Shown here: positions 17,137 to 25,685 of the stretch, one piece after another
Numbering within the stretch: the stretch's first letter is position 1
Layout: each line of letters begins with the position of its first letter
Assembly (NCBI GenBank): GCA_944392765.1
Contig: CALXXU010000010.1
Location: 1-53,009, forward strand
Source: an uncultured Anaerobiospirillum sp.
GTDB lineage: Bacteria; Pseudomonadota; Gammaproteobacteria; Enterobacterales; Succinivibrionaceae
Length of the DNA stretch: 53,009 bases
Reading direction: 5' to 3'
Notes under the pieces: model-generated
What the model was told of the DNA's origin: nothing
Seen by the model: the letters and a program-made list of their open reading frames with translations, nothing else
Database searches by the model: none
Position numbers and translations under genes: made by a program

Positions 17137-17685
17137 TCAGAGCTTGAGCTCTAAGGTCGCGTGCAGCTTAGCAAGTTGGGCCTCAAGCTTAGTTTGGTAA
17201 ACCGTTCCTGGCTCCGGCAAGCTCAGCTCGAGTTGAGTATATTTCTCATCGCAGCCCGAAATTTGGTAACCATGATAGTACTGGCAGGCAAAAAGCGCCA
17301 TTTCGTTGCTGCTTAGCACCTTGATCTTAACTTTCTTGATGCCCTTGAGGGCGGCTAGTTTGAGGCGCAGCAGCTGCGACACAATCGCGGTGGAGCAAGG
17401 CGCCGGATCAAAGCCATAGCAGCCACTGTCATCGATTTCCTGCCAGGTGGCGTCGTGCGCCTGATAGCTTAAGACGCAGGCGGGGGCGCCGTCGTAGCTC
17501 ACGTAAAGCAGTAGGGTCTCTGGTCTGTCTTTGAGCGAGGCGCAATAGGCCAGATGGTCCTGAACGGCAATGGGCTCAGGATGGGCCATCCAGCGCCGCA
17601 CTTCGGGATGATTGCGCCGCTGCAAGATAAAGAGCAGTTGGTCCTGCGACAGCTCCGTGAAATTGGTGGCAACAATGTGATGCAT
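17137..17685 (-). CDS. GNAT-like acetyltransferase, PseH-related, paralogue 1
   Basis: 182 residues. The N-terminal part (NFTELSQDQLLFILQRRNHPEVRRWM, then HLAYCASLKD) matches the start of PseH-type N-acetyltransferases, which acylate an amino-sugar in pseudaminic acid synthesis (family knowledge). The rest is divergent: the glycine-rich acetyl-CoA loop (Q/R-x-x-G-x-G/A) expected after the central strand is replaced by DPAPCSTAIVSQL, so acetyl-CoA binding may be altered. TAGGAGG lies 4 nt before ATG 17685. The gene follows its paralogue by 8 bp and the pair is clearly an operon. No other pse genes are visible. The exact substrate cannot be inferred. Confidence 0.6.
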   Translation of the reverse strand: MHHIVATNFTELSQDQLLFILQRRNHPEVRRWMAHPEPIAVQDHLAYCASLKDRPETLLLYVSYDGAPACVLSYQAHDATWQEIDDSGCYGFDPAPCSTAIVSQLLRLKLAALKGIKKVKIKVLSSNEMALFACQYYHGYQISGCDEKYTQLELSLPEPGTVYQTKLEAQLAKLHATLELKL

Positions 17686-17693
17686 GAGGCCTC

Positions 17694-18248
17694 CTATAAC
17701 GCAAAATCCATGGTCGCGTGCAGCTTGCTAAGCTGCGCGTTGATCTTTGCCTGGTAGAACTCAGGAGGCTCGGAGAAGGTCAGCTCAAAGTGGGTGTAAT
17801 CAGCATCTCGTGCCACCTCGGTGGCACCGTAATAAAAGCGATTGGCAAAGAGCCCCATTTCGTTGGCGTTCTTGATCAAAGTGCGAATGAACTTGGTGCC
17901 ACGAGTGACCGCTAAGTGCCAGCGAATCAGGTTCATGATAATCGCGGTTGAGCACAGCGGCGGATCAAAGGCATAGCAGCCTGTGTCCTTGAGCTCACGC
18001 CAAGTGGCATCAGTGGCGTGCAAGGTGATAACGCAGGCAGGTTGCCCGTCATAGGTCACGTAGAGATAGAGGGTATCGGGTTTATCTTTGAGCGCCGCGC
18101 AATAGGCCAGATGGTCAGGAGCGGCAATAGGCTCAGGATGGGCCATCCAGCGGCGGATATCAGGATGATTGCGGCGCTGCAGAATGAAGAGGAGTTGTTC
18201 CTCGGTCAGGTGGGTGAAATTGGTGACGACGATATGGTGCTCAGCCAT
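17694..18248 (-). CDS. GNAT-like acetyltransferase, PseH-related, paralogue 2
   Basis: 184 residues starting at ATG 18248 (MAEHHIVVTNF). AGGAG ends 8 nt upstream of this codon, whereas the in-frame GTG at 18254 is too close to it. It shares the whole architecture with the downstream paralogue: NFTHLTEEQLLFILQRRNHPDIRRWMAHPEPI, then HLAYCAALKDKPDTL, CYAFDPPLCSTAI and a C-terminal amphipathic segment QAKINAQLSKLHATMDF. As there, the canonical acetyl-CoA loop is missing. Its stop codon (TAG) overlaps the ribosome binding site of paralogue 1, so the two are probably translationally coupled. Strong conservation around FDP-x-x-CSTAI in both suggests a shared function that replaced the usual motif. 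Confidence 0.6.
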   Translation of the reverse strand: MAEHHIVVTNFTHLTEEQLLFILQRRNHPDIRRWMAHPEPIAAPDHLAYCAALKDKPDTLYLYVTYDGQPACVITLHATDATWRELKDTGCYAFDPPLCSTAIIMNLIRWHLAVTRGTKFIRTLIKNANEMGLFANRFYYGATEVARDADYTHFELTFSEPPEFYQAKINAQLSKLHATMDFAL

Positions 18249-18630
18249 AGTCACACTCCTAGGAGGTTGTTAGGAGGGCGCTCACCAAAGCAAATTTTGC
18301 GCCCATCACCTGTGACCGAGTTTTGCGGCCTGCCAAAATGGTGGGACCGCCCACGTACTTAAGCTTAGTGTTAGGGCGCACAGTTGATGGTCTGGGGTAG
18401 GCGAGGTAGCGGCTGATAGCGATTTTGCCGCAAGAACGCGCCGTCATCTAAGGCTTACTCGGTGTGGTGCAGCTTAAAGCCCAGCGCTTAGGAAAGAGGC
18501 TGGCCCAAAGAGGGGAGTAGGGTGGCGATACTACGGCAGCGGCCGCTGCGAATACAGCAGGTTTGAGCCAGAGGTGACAGGGCTGAGTTTATGGCGAGTC
18601 AGGCTGAAGCGGTGTATTGCTGGGGCCTAA
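18249..18630. other. Intergenic region between GNAT pair and HPr-like gene
   Basis: About 380 bp. A 62-codon minus-strand frame (18259-18447) has no ribosome binding site and no family resemblance and is not called. The promoter of the GNAT pair should be here but no clear -35/-10 is visible. Confidence 0.4.
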
Positions 18631-18637
18631 AATGCAA

Positions 18638-18680
18638 CAGGCCCGCCACCCTTGGTTTAGCACCAATGATGGCAGGCCTG
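18638..18680 (-). terminator. Terminator-like hairpin after the HPr-like gene
   Basis: CAGGCC-x-GCCA pairs with TGGC-x-GGCCTG across 18638-18680. On the minus strand it is followed by TTGCATTTTAGG, a weak T tract. Confidence 0.5.
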
Positions 18681-18703
18681 ATCGAGCTTGCTCAGATGAT
18701 CGC

Positions 18704-18964
18704 TTAGATGGTTTGAGCGAAGACTTGTTGCAGCTCAACTGCTGCGACGTTCTCGTCCTCACCTTCAATGGTGACAACGACGTCCCAGCCACAACGAATA
18801 CCTAAGCCCATCAGAGCGAAAATACCGCCCTTTAAGTCGGCGCTCTTGCCGTGAGCCTCGATGGTGATCTTGCTCTTGTATTGCTTAGCAGCCTTGATGA
18901 TGACACCAGCAGGACGGGCATGGACGCCGTCACGGTCTTTAATGGTATAGGTAAATTGTTGCAT
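18704..18964 (-). CDS. HPr-family phosphocarrier protein
   Basis: 86 residues from ATG 18964 (MQQFTYTIKDRDGVHARPAG), with AGGAAAG upstream. HPr passes phosphate from EI to sugar-specific EIIA proteins. The active-site H15 in GVHARPAG is intact, with R17 and P18. At the position of the regulatory Ser46 the sequence reads ADLKGGIFALMGLGI, a glycine. It differs from the HPr encoded beside ptsI (46299-46556), so it is a second, stand-alone HPr. Such paralogues can serve a dedicated PTS branch (inference). It has its own promoter-like -10. The end of the gene carries an imperfect 12-bp duplication with a second in-frame stop (ATC TAA GCG ATC ATC TGA). Confidence 0.88.
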   Translation of the reverse strand: MQQFTYTIKDRDGVHARPAGVIIKAAKQYKSKITIEAHGKSADLKGGIFALMGLGIRCGWDVVVTIEGEDENVAAVELQQVFAQTI

Positions 18965-19029
18965 ACAAAGCTTTCCTGTGAAGGGCATTTTCTGTGGCTA
19001 GGCGGGGCCCAGCCTTCCCAATTGGCCCA

Positions 19030-19035
19030 AGTATA
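19030..19035 (-). promoter_or_regulatory. Probable -10 box of the HPr-like gene
   Basis: TATACT on the minus strand, about 65 bp before the start codon. The -35 is weak. Nearby AGCACG words are repeated (19036-19055). Confidence 0.35.
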
Positions 19036-19121
19036 GCACGATGCTTGGAGCACGCTGAGCGCTTATGCCCTAAGTCGTGATTAAGGTGAGCAAATTGGTG
19101 CACTTGCTAAGGTGAGGTGCG

Positions 19122-19625
19122 ATGCAAAGCTATTACGAATTGCCCGATGAAGACCAAGCTGAACTGAGAGTGGGCCCAATTAAGGGACAGGATCTCAACC
19201 AGGTCTTGCGCCTTGATTTGCCCTCAAGCTTTGTCTTCAAAATGGGCTCTCATGGCAATCGCGCCTTAGGTATCAATAAAGGCGACTATGTGGTGGTGCG
19301 TCGCGACATCATCCCCGAGAGTGGCCAGTTGGTGCTGGTTAAAGCTCAGAGCAAATTTGTGCTGCGCACTTACGTTTTTCCCGGCACTCATGAGCAAAAA
19401 GCCTCAGGCGAAGAAAAAGTCTCTGACGCGGAAAATACCTATGACGAGGATAAAGCCTCTGACTTTAACGCGGGCAGCCACTATGTCACTTACCGCCCCG
19501 ACGGTACCCCGGAGTTTGAGCTATTTGGCGTGGTGACCGCAATTTTCCGCAAGTTAGGGCGTGCCGTCCCAAGTCCAGATGAGCCGGTGCTCGGTAGTCT
19601 CAAGATCCCGTTGGGTAACACTTAA
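19122..19625 (+). CDS. UmuD/LexA-like S24 protein lacking the Ser-Lys dyad
   Basis: 167 residues, ATG 19122 after AAGGTGAGG. The core (SSFVFKMGSHGNRALGINKGDYVVVRR, then SGQLVLVKAQSKFVLRTY and FELFGVVTAIFRKL) aligns with the S24 fold of UmuD: substrate-strand, GD-x-VVV, FxVK and FGVV strands in order. Aligned on the GD pair, UmuD's catalytic serine (GDSM) corresponds to G45 and the catalytic lysine to R82, so self-cleavage looks impossible. A charged insert (about residues 91-120) separates the last strands. There is no DNA-binding domain and no umuC neighbour. It may be a binding or decoy relative of UmuD, or a different S24-fold protein; the function is unknown. Confidence 0.6.
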   Translation: MQSYYELPDEDQAELRVGPIKGQDLNQVLRLDLPSSFVFKMGSHGNRALGINKGDYVVVRRDIIPESGQLVLVKAQSKFVLRTYVFPGTHEQKASGEEKVSDAENTYDEDKASDFNAGSHYVTYRPDGTPEFELFGVVTAIFRKLGRAVPSPDEPVLGSLKIPLGNT

Positions 19626-19633
19626 AAGTATTG

Positions 19634-19670
19634 CGCATAAATGTGATATTTAAGGCGTTTATGCGTTTAG
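19634..19670 (+). terminator. Weak terminator after the S24-like gene
   Basis: CGCATAAA (19634-19641) / TTTATGCG (19658-19665) followed by TTTAGG. Confidence 0.4.
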
Positions 19671-19859
19671 GGCCTAGTTATTACAATTCCTAGTGATCAA
19701 TTTGCGCTTTTGTGCGTTACAATGGACACTTAAAATTATGGTTTTAGTGCCATATTTGGGAAAAAAGCTAATTGAGATATAGCTCCACGCTTCATTTGGG
19801 TTATCTAGTGACGCGGTGGCCGTGGATGGTACGCATCTAATCAGGCTGCTCGGTGGTTG

Positions 19860-19948
19860 CTGTGCGCCCGCACGGTGCACTGCGTGCCCGCACGCTTGCT
19901 GTTTGACGGCTGTGCGCCTGCACGGTATGTGCTGTGCGCCGGTACGGT
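19860..19948. repeat. Dispersed 17-bp repeat, four copies
   Basis: Four imperfect copies of CTGTGCGCCCGCACGGT at 19860, 19880, 19910 and 19932, with irregular spacers of 3-13 bp. They lie in an otherwise featureless gap (19626-20512), where I see no supported gene. Confidence 0.6.
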
Positions 19949-20417
19949 ACCCAGCTGGTGCCAATGAGATGACAAAAATTGCGCTGGGGTGGTGATTATT
20001 TTTTGGCTTTGCTCCTAATAACGGGCACTGAAGTTACAGGCTATGGGCTGTGTCCTAAAATAATTTAGGGTAGGTCAACCCTGATGGGGTGGGCGTTGCT
20101 CCTTGCTTTGTGTTAAATCTGAGTAAATTTTTGGCTTCTAATTCCCGTTTTGGGCATGAGTGGTGCTTGCTTTGAGTAAGGATTGCTTCTATGAATGCCC
20201 TGGAGGTGGTTAGGAGCTGATTGTGTGTGTACTTGTTGCGTCAACACCAACCGTGTGCTGCAAGCAAATGAATCGGGTACAAGAATGTCTTTTGTGGCCC
20301 ATATCTGCTTACGCCCTCTTGATGCTTTCGCGCTTAAGCTGGTTCTCAAGGAAGGATGCTGTGGTGGCTTTTCTTGGGAAAAAAGCGATGCGTGCGCTAA
20401 CACGCAGAACAAAGGAT

Positions 20418-20436
20418 GGGCTAGCCTAGCTAGCCC
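20418..20436. promoter_or_regulatory. Palindrome upstream of chemoreceptor 1
   Basis: GGGCTAGC (20418-20425), CTA, GCTAGCCC (20429-20436): perfect arms about 77 bp before the chemoreceptor start. A candidate operator or hairpin. Confidence 0.4.
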
Positions 20437-20512
20437 GTAACGACACTGCCTACTGTGCAGAGAGCAATCTTTTTTGCTTGAGCTCAGTGGTCGGCGTCAT
20501 AAAGGAGATTCT

Positions 20513-22195
20513 ATGTTTCAACACCTAAGCATCAAAGGCAAAATGCTGTCGGGCTTTGGCTTTGTCCTATTAGCCGTGTTTGTTGTGGCAAGCATGGCTG
20601 TTTACTCGATGGTCAAAGCTTGGCGGGTTGGCGATGACGTGGCAACCTTTTTCAAAAGCGATGTCCACGCCGTTTTTGTGGTACACCAAGCCTATAACAA
20701 TGTCCACTCGTGGTTGCACGATCTGCAAGTTAACCCTAATCCTGAGCTAGTGCAGCAAGGTTTAGAGTACAACCGTGAGCTGGCGGCTATCATTAATCAA
20801 CTGCCTGAGGATCGTACCGGTTTAGTTAACGCGGCCAAGAATAACCTCAACCAGCTCGTCAACGTCATTGAGAACGGCCAATTCAAGACCCTGCTCTTGA
20901 ATGGTCAATACGAAGAGGCGGATAAAGTCTTCTTAAGTGAAGTCCTGACGCCAAGTTCGTCGTCCAATAAGGCCTTATCGGAGCTGATCTATGCCTTTGA
21001 GCGCATTATCACGGGTATGGTCGATGAGCTTGATATGACCACCGAGATTACGACCACCGTATCGGTAGCCGTAGTCGGTATTATCTTGGGCCTTATCATC
21101 TCGTTTATGATGTATCACTACATCGTGGACAATACCTTGCAAATCAGAAAGTGCACCACCTTATTAGAGCAAGGTGACTTCCGTCTTAATCTGCGGGTAG
21201 ACAAGGCGCACAAAGATGAAATTGGCCAGATTTTCCAAAACTTTGCGCTGACCGCCAAGACCTTAAACCGTGCTGTCGCCCGCACGATTGCGATTGCTCA
21301 ATCCTTAGATGAGAATGCCGCTACCTTAAATACGGCTTCGGGTGCAGTTATCACCGGTGCTAAGGATACCGAGCAGCGTTCGCTGACCGTAGCTGCCGCC
21401 TCCGATGAGATGGTTTCGACTACCTCGGATATCGCTAAGAACTGCCATGGCGCTCAGGAAACCTCTGAGATTGCTAAGGAAGAGACCAATGCCGGTGTCG
21501 AGAAGGTACGTGCTACCGTCGCTCGCATTAAGGAACAGGCTATCAACACTAAGGAAGATGCGGCCAAGGTTATCAAGCTGGCTCAACAAAGCCAGGCAAT
21601 TGGCTCGATTGTGGGTACGATTGAAGATATCGCCGCGCAAACCAATCTGTTAGCCTTAAATGCTGCGATTGAGGCCGCACGCGCCGGTGAGGCGGGCCGT
21701 GGCTTTGCCGTGGTCGCCGATGAAGTCCGCGCCCTTGCTTCGCGTACCGCTGACTCGACCAAGGAAATTTCGGCAATGGTGGCCGAGGTTCAGGCTGATT
21801 CTGAGGCTGCCACCTCGTCGATGAATGCTTCGGTGGATCAAATGAATACGGTCGCCGATGAGGCTTCGGCTTTAGAGGATACCCTGGCCAATATTCGCAA
21901 TGCGGTTAATGCGGTCAACGATCAGATTGTGCAGATTGCGGCCGCCGCTGAAGAGCAGATCAACGCTACCTCTGAAATCTCTAACAATATGCAGGGCATC
22001 AGTGAGATGGCTCAGCAGTCGGTTGACGTCGCCGGTAACGCCGGTCGTGTTGCCACTTACTGCAAGAATCTGATTGATGGTCTGTTAAAGGAGCTCGACT
22101 TCTTCAGCCTTGATGAGTCGCAGCTGCGCCAGGAAGATTTAACCTTCCAGCGTGTCGATACTGACCCAGCCCCAACTAACAACAATCAAGCTTAA
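20513..22195 (+). CDS. Methyl-accepting chemotaxis protein 1
   Basis: 560 residues from ATG 20513 ([14 protein letters not shown]), with AAAGGAG 7 nt upstream; a longer frame to 20474 is not supported. Architecture: a first membrane segment (about 12-33), a helical periplasmic ligand domain of about 150 residues like four-helix-bundle sensors, a second membrane segment (about 184-206), HAMP linker, then a coiled-coil signalling domain. The tip [28 protein letters not shown] (about 370-400) is the CheA/CheW contact. The C-terminus ends in a flexible acidic tail without the NWETF-type CheR/CheB tether. Two paralogues follow (23591, 25686). The ligand cannot be inferred. It has its own terminator at 22295. 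Confidence 0.93.
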   Translation: MFQHLSIKGKMLSGFGFVLLAVFVVASMAVYSMVKAWRVGDDVATFFKSDVHAVFVVHQAYNNVHSWLHDLQVNPNPELVQQGLEYNRELAAIINQLPEDRTGLVNAAKNNLNQLVNVIENGQFKTLLLNGQYEEADKVFLSEVLTPSSSSNKALSELIYAFERIITGMVDELDMTTEITTTVSVAVVGIILGLIISFMMYHYIVDNTLQIRKCTTLLEQGDFRLNLRVDKAHKDEIGQIFQNFALTAKTLNRAVARTIAIAQSLDENAATLNTASGAVITGAKDTEQRSLTVAAASDEMVSTTSDIAKNCHGAQETSEIAKEETNAGVEKVRATVARIKEQAINTKEDAAKVIKLAQQSQAIGSIVGTIEDIAAQTNLLALNAAIEAARAGEAGRGFAVVADEVRALASRTADSTKEISAMVAEVQADSEAATSSMNASVDQMNTVADEASALEDTLANIRNAVNAVNDQIVQIAAAAEEQINATSEISNNMQGISEMAQQSVDVAGNAGRVATYCKNLIDGLLKELDFFSLDESQLRQEDLTFQRVDTDPAPTNNNQA

Positions 22196-22294
22196 TCGCA
22201 TGAGGTCTTGACCTCCCTGAGCGCCATCACGCGCTTAAGGCAGGCGCCGCACTGAGCCTAACCAAGGCGGGTGCGTCCTAGATTAGAATCTCCT

Positions 22295-22343
22295 AAAATG
22301 GCTTAACGCATGGCTCCAACGACCATGGGTTAAGCCATTTTTT
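22295..22343 (+). terminator. Intrinsic terminator of chemoreceptor 1
   Basis: AAATGGCTTAAC-x-CATGG pairs with CCATG-x-GTTAAGCCATTT, followed by a run of eight or more T. Confidence 0.9.
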
Positions 22344-22530
22344 TTTGTTTTTCAGTCTCAGCTCTAACTGGGTTGGGTGCCCGCGCTCGCCGTGGACTGG
22401 GGCTCAATCTCGACCCTGCCGTGGTCTGGGGTTCAATCTGGTGCCAATTTTGCCACGCGCGATCTTGCCGCTGGGGGGACGCTGGAGCACAATGAGCAAG
22501 TTTTTGGTTAATGCTAAGAAAGGAGGTTGT

Positions 22531-22995
22531 ATGTCGATCGAGCGGGTCAAGGCTTTTTGGGCGCAATATGGCCGCGAAGGTGATGTGTTAGAGCTTCCAG
22601 TGTCGTCGGCGACGGTGGAGCTTGCAGCCCAAGCGCTGCACTGTGAACCGGCATTAATTGCTAAGACCTTAAGCTTTATGGGGCCTGATGGTCCTCTGCT
22701 TATTGTGATGGCCGGAGATAAGCGCCTGGATAATAAGAAGTTTAAGGCCAACTTCCATTGCAAGGCTAAGATGCTCAAGGGCGAGGAAGTGGAGCAGTTA
22801 ACTGGCCATGCTATCGGTGGCGTCTGCCCTTTTGCAATCAATGAGGGCGTGACCGTGTACCTTGATGACACGCTCAAGCGCTTTTCCTTTGTGTATCCTG
22901 CCTGTGGCAGCGCCAATTCTGCGATCAAACTCACCCCAGATGAGCTGCTTGAGTACTCCCACGCCCAAGGCTTTATCGATATCGCTCAAGACTAA
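22531..22995 (+). CDS. YbaK/ProX-type aminoacyl-tRNA deacylase family protein
   Basis: 154 residues from ATG 22531 (MSIERVKAFWAQYG), immediately after AAAGGAGG; the longer frame to 22345 is not supported. The family hydrolyses mischarged tRNA, such as Cys- or Ala-tRNAPro, in trans. Visible family features: IAKTLSFMG with the conserved lysine, the strand LLIVMAGDKRLDNKKFK, the GHAIGGVCPFAI motif (GxxxGGVxPF) and the end strand VYPACGSANSAIKLTPDEL. The protein is close to YbaK/EbsC-like stand-alone editing domains; the exact tRNA specificity is uncertain. It sits between two chemoreceptor genes with its own ribosome binding site and has no functional link to them that I can see. Confidence 0.85.
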   Translation: MSIERVKAFWAQYGREGDVLELPVSSATVELAAQALHCEPALIAKTLSFMGPDGPLLIVMAGDKRLDNKKFKANFHCKAKMLKGEEVEQLTGHAIGGVCPFAINEGVTVYLDDTLKRFSFVYPACGSANSAIKLTPDELLEYSHAQGFIDIAQD

Positions 22996-23590
22996 ATTGG
23001 GCTGGGACTTATTTTTGCAAATTGGGTGGCTGAGCGTTAATTATCGTGGTTCGACAAGGTATCCAAATTTAGCGCTTGTGTACCTAATTTTGCCTGGGTC
23101 GAGGCGGCGTCAGCTTTCAATAGGAGGGGCGGGCGCTTGCCTTGATGTCGGGAAGCTTGCTAATCTGAGCGGCTAGATGCGGCTTAACGGTTGCTGCATG
23201 TACTGACTGGACTTGATGCCAAGCCTGGGTTGGGTTGGTGCATATCTTTAAATTTGCGTTAAATCTGGGCAGATCTCGGGTCAAAACTCAAGATTGATCA
23301 CATCTTCGCGTGTTTTTTGCTTAATGATGGGCCAGTGATTCGCCTGGGGACTAAGATAAATAACTCGATGCTTGGCAGTGTGAGCAAGCTTGGGTTTTTG
23401 TGGTTCCAAGGGTGCTATAACGCTAAAACTAGCTGAAATTGCGTCACAGCTGATAATGCGCTAATGCTTAGGTGGTCTCAGGTGAGTGGATCTGAGCGGC
23501 AAAGCTTGACTGATTAATGCGGAGTAGGGAGTTGCTGCGCTTACCCCTAACTCTGCGGTGGTTGACAGCCAGGGCCATAAGGAGAAGGTA
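22996..23590. other. Intergenic region before chemoreceptor 2
   Basis: About 595 bp without a supported gene. GCTGATAA near 23450 resembles a flagellar sigma-28 -10 box, but no TAAA -35 stands at the required 15-bp distance. Frames in this stretch are short and lack ribosome binding sites. Confidence 0.4.
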
Positions 23591-25255
23591 ATGTTTAAAG
23601 CAATGAGCATTAAGGGCAAATTGCTCTCAGGATTTTGTTTGGTGATCTTGCTTGCTTTGACCATTGGTGTCATTGCTATCTATTCGATGGTGCAAGCGCA
23701 AAAGGTCGGCAAAGACATTTACACCTTGGTCAACGGCGATGTGCAAAAGCTCTATCAGGTCCACCAAGCCTATAACGCAGTGCACTCTTGGCTCCATAAG
23801 TTGCAAGTAGCACCGACCCCAGAATTGGTGGCCGAAGGTCTGCGTCAAACCGAGCAATTAGCTCAAGTCGTCGCCATCCTGCCTAATGTCGGCGGTTTAG
23901 GCAGCGAATTAACCGGCAATCTTAATAGCTTAGTTGCCACAATCCAATCTGACTTTGCCGCGCAGCTGCGTGCCGGTCAATTTGAGCAAGCTGATAAAAC
24001 CTTCTTAAAGGATGTGCTGCCGCACTCCTCAGCGGCCAATACCAATTTGTCTAAGATGATTTACGCTCAAGAGGCGATCATCAACAAGATGGTAGTGGAG
24101 CTGGATATGACCGGCCAAATCTACACCACCTTGGGCTGCACGATCGCCAGCGTGGTCTTAGGCTTAGTCATTTCCTTCTTACTTTACTCCTATATCCTCT
24201 CGAGCACCTTACGCATTCGCGATTATGCAGTGAAGTTAGAGCATGGCGATTTCAATTTAGCCATTGACCCTAATAGTGTGCATCGTGATGAAATTGGCCA
24301 GATTATCTTGGCCTTCCACTCCACCGCTAAAACTTTAAACCGTGCTGTAGCCCGCACGATTGCTATTTCGCAAGCTTTAAATAAGAATGCTGATTCGCTC
24401 AATAGCGCCTGTGCTGCTGTTATTACCGGTTCGAAGGATACCGAGTCGCGCGCCTTAACGATCGCGTCTGCTGCTGACGAAATGGTATCGACCACCTCGA
24501 ATATTGCCAACAATTGCCGCAGCGCTCAGGTTACCTCGGAAGATGCCAAGAACGATACCAACACCGGTATGGAGAAGGTGCGGGCGACGGTTATGCGCAT
24601 CAAGGAGCAAGCTGAGGTTACGCGTGAGGATGCCGCTAAGGTCTTCAAGTTAGCTGAGCAAAGCCAAAGCATTGGTTCGATTGTCGCCACGATTGAAGAT
24701 ATCGCCGCGCAAACCAACCTCTTAGCCTTAAATGCTGCAATTGAGGCCGCTCGTGCCGGTGAGGCCGGCCGTGGCTTTGCCGTGGTCGCCGATGAAGTAC
24801 GCGCGCTGGCCTCGCGTACGGCGCAGTCGACCAAGGAAATCTCTGGTATGGTCGCCAGTGTGCGGGCTGATTCGGAGGCCGCTACCTCGTCGATCAATGC
24901 CTCGATCGAGCAGATGAACGCCGTTGCCGATGAGGCCTCGGATCTGGAGAAAACCTTATCGACCTTACGCGAGTCGGTCAATAACGTTAACACCCAGGTG
25001 GTTCAGATTTCGACCTCGGCCACGCAGCAAATCGATGCTACCACTGAGATTTCCTCGAATATGCAGAACATCACTGAGGTGGCCCAGCAATCGGTGGATG
25101 TCGCCAGCAATGCCGATCGCGTCGCCAATTACTGCCGTGATCTGATCAATGGTCTGTTGCATGAGCTCGATTTCTTCAAGCTCGATGATCGCAGCCTGAG
25201 TCAAGAAGATCTGCATTTCAAGCGTATCGACAAAGATGGCCATGAGGTCGATTAA
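23591..25255 (+). CDS. Methyl-accepting chemotaxis protein 2
   Basis: 554 residues from ATG 23591 ([15 protein letters not shown]), with AAGGAGA upstream. It is closely related to chemoreceptor 1 throughout: the same N-terminal IKGK-LSGF signature before the first membrane segment, the same paired VHQAYN-VHSWLH motif at the start of the sensor domain, HAMP linker and identical signalling tip. The sensor domains differ most in the middle, as expected for duplicated receptors that have shifted ligand range. There is no CheR/CheB tether pentapeptide. The stop codon lies inside the first unit of a 20-bp tandem repeat (25251-25339), followed by a strong terminator. Confidence 0.93.
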   Translation: MFKAMSIKGKLLSGFCLVILLALTIGVIAIYSMVQAQKVGKDIYTLVNGDVQKLYQVHQAYNAVHSWLHKLQVAPTPELVAEGLRQTEQLAQVVAILPNVGGLGSELTGNLNSLVATIQSDFAAQLRAGQFEQADKTFLKDVLPHSSAANTNLSKMIYAQEAIINKMVVELDMTGQIYTTLGCTIASVVLGLVISFLLYSYILSSTLRIRDYAVKLEHGDFNLAIDPNSVHRDEIGQIILAFHSTAKTLNRAVARTIAISQALNKNADSLNSACAAVITGSKDTESRALTIASAADEMVSTTSNIANNCRSAQVTSEDAKNDTNTGMEKVRATVMRIKEQAEVTREDAAKVFKLAEQSQSIGSIVATIEDIAAQTNLLALNAAIEAARAGEAGRGFAVVADEVRALASRTAQSTKEISGMVASVRADSEAATSSINASIEQMNAVADEASDLEKTLSTLRESVNNVNTQVVQISTSATQQIDATTEISSNMQNITEVAQQSVDVASNADRVANYCRDLINGLLHELDFFKLDDRSLSQEDLHFKRIDKDGHEVD

Positions 25256-25339
25256 ATGTGGGCTGTGACAACTAAACGTGGATTGTGACCACTGAATGTG
25301 GGCTGTGACCACAAAACGTGGGCAGTGACCATTAAACCG
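25251..25339. repeat. 20-bp tandem repeat spanning the chemoreceptor 2 stop codon
   Basis: Four full units of the type ACTAAACGTGGGCTGTGACC and a partial fifth. The first unit contains the gene's own TAA (25253-25255). The unit is not a multiple of three. Confidence 0.85.
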
Positions 25340-25346
25340 TAGCAAG

Positions 25347-25372
25347 AAAAGGGCGCCGCAGGCGCCCTTTTT
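25347..25372 (+). terminator. Intrinsic terminator of chemoreceptor 2
   Basis: GGGCGCC-GCA-GGCGCCC with A run before and TTTTT after. Confidence 0.9.
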
Positions 25373-25685
25373 CTATGTAACTATAAGTGGCGGAAAAAGC
25401 CTGTAGGAGTGGGCGTGTTGCCCGATAGTTTGACGGCATATCTATTGCTTATGGAGCCTCAACGAGTTCTTGGTGGAGCACAACAGGCCGGTTGATAGCT
25501 ATTTTCGGACTGGTTGCTGCTTGCTGGGACTAACTGGTCGTAAGACTGTTGCTGTTATCGACTTTCTTGGTCAATCTTTTCACGGTCAATCTTATGGACG
25601 GTGCTCGGGCACATTGTGCAAGCGCTAAGGCTAAATGCTCCATGGTTTGGCTAGATTCGCTTTGGGGGTCAAAGAGGTTTAGATC

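Noticed and set aside
18259-18447. 62-codon minus-strand frame upstream of the GNAT pair
   Set aside because: No ribosome binding site and no recognisable motif; left as intergenic.
23400-23470. Flagellar sigma-28 promoter for chemoreceptor 2
   Set aside because: A GCTGATAA -10 exists, but the TAAA -35 stands 21 bp away instead of 15.
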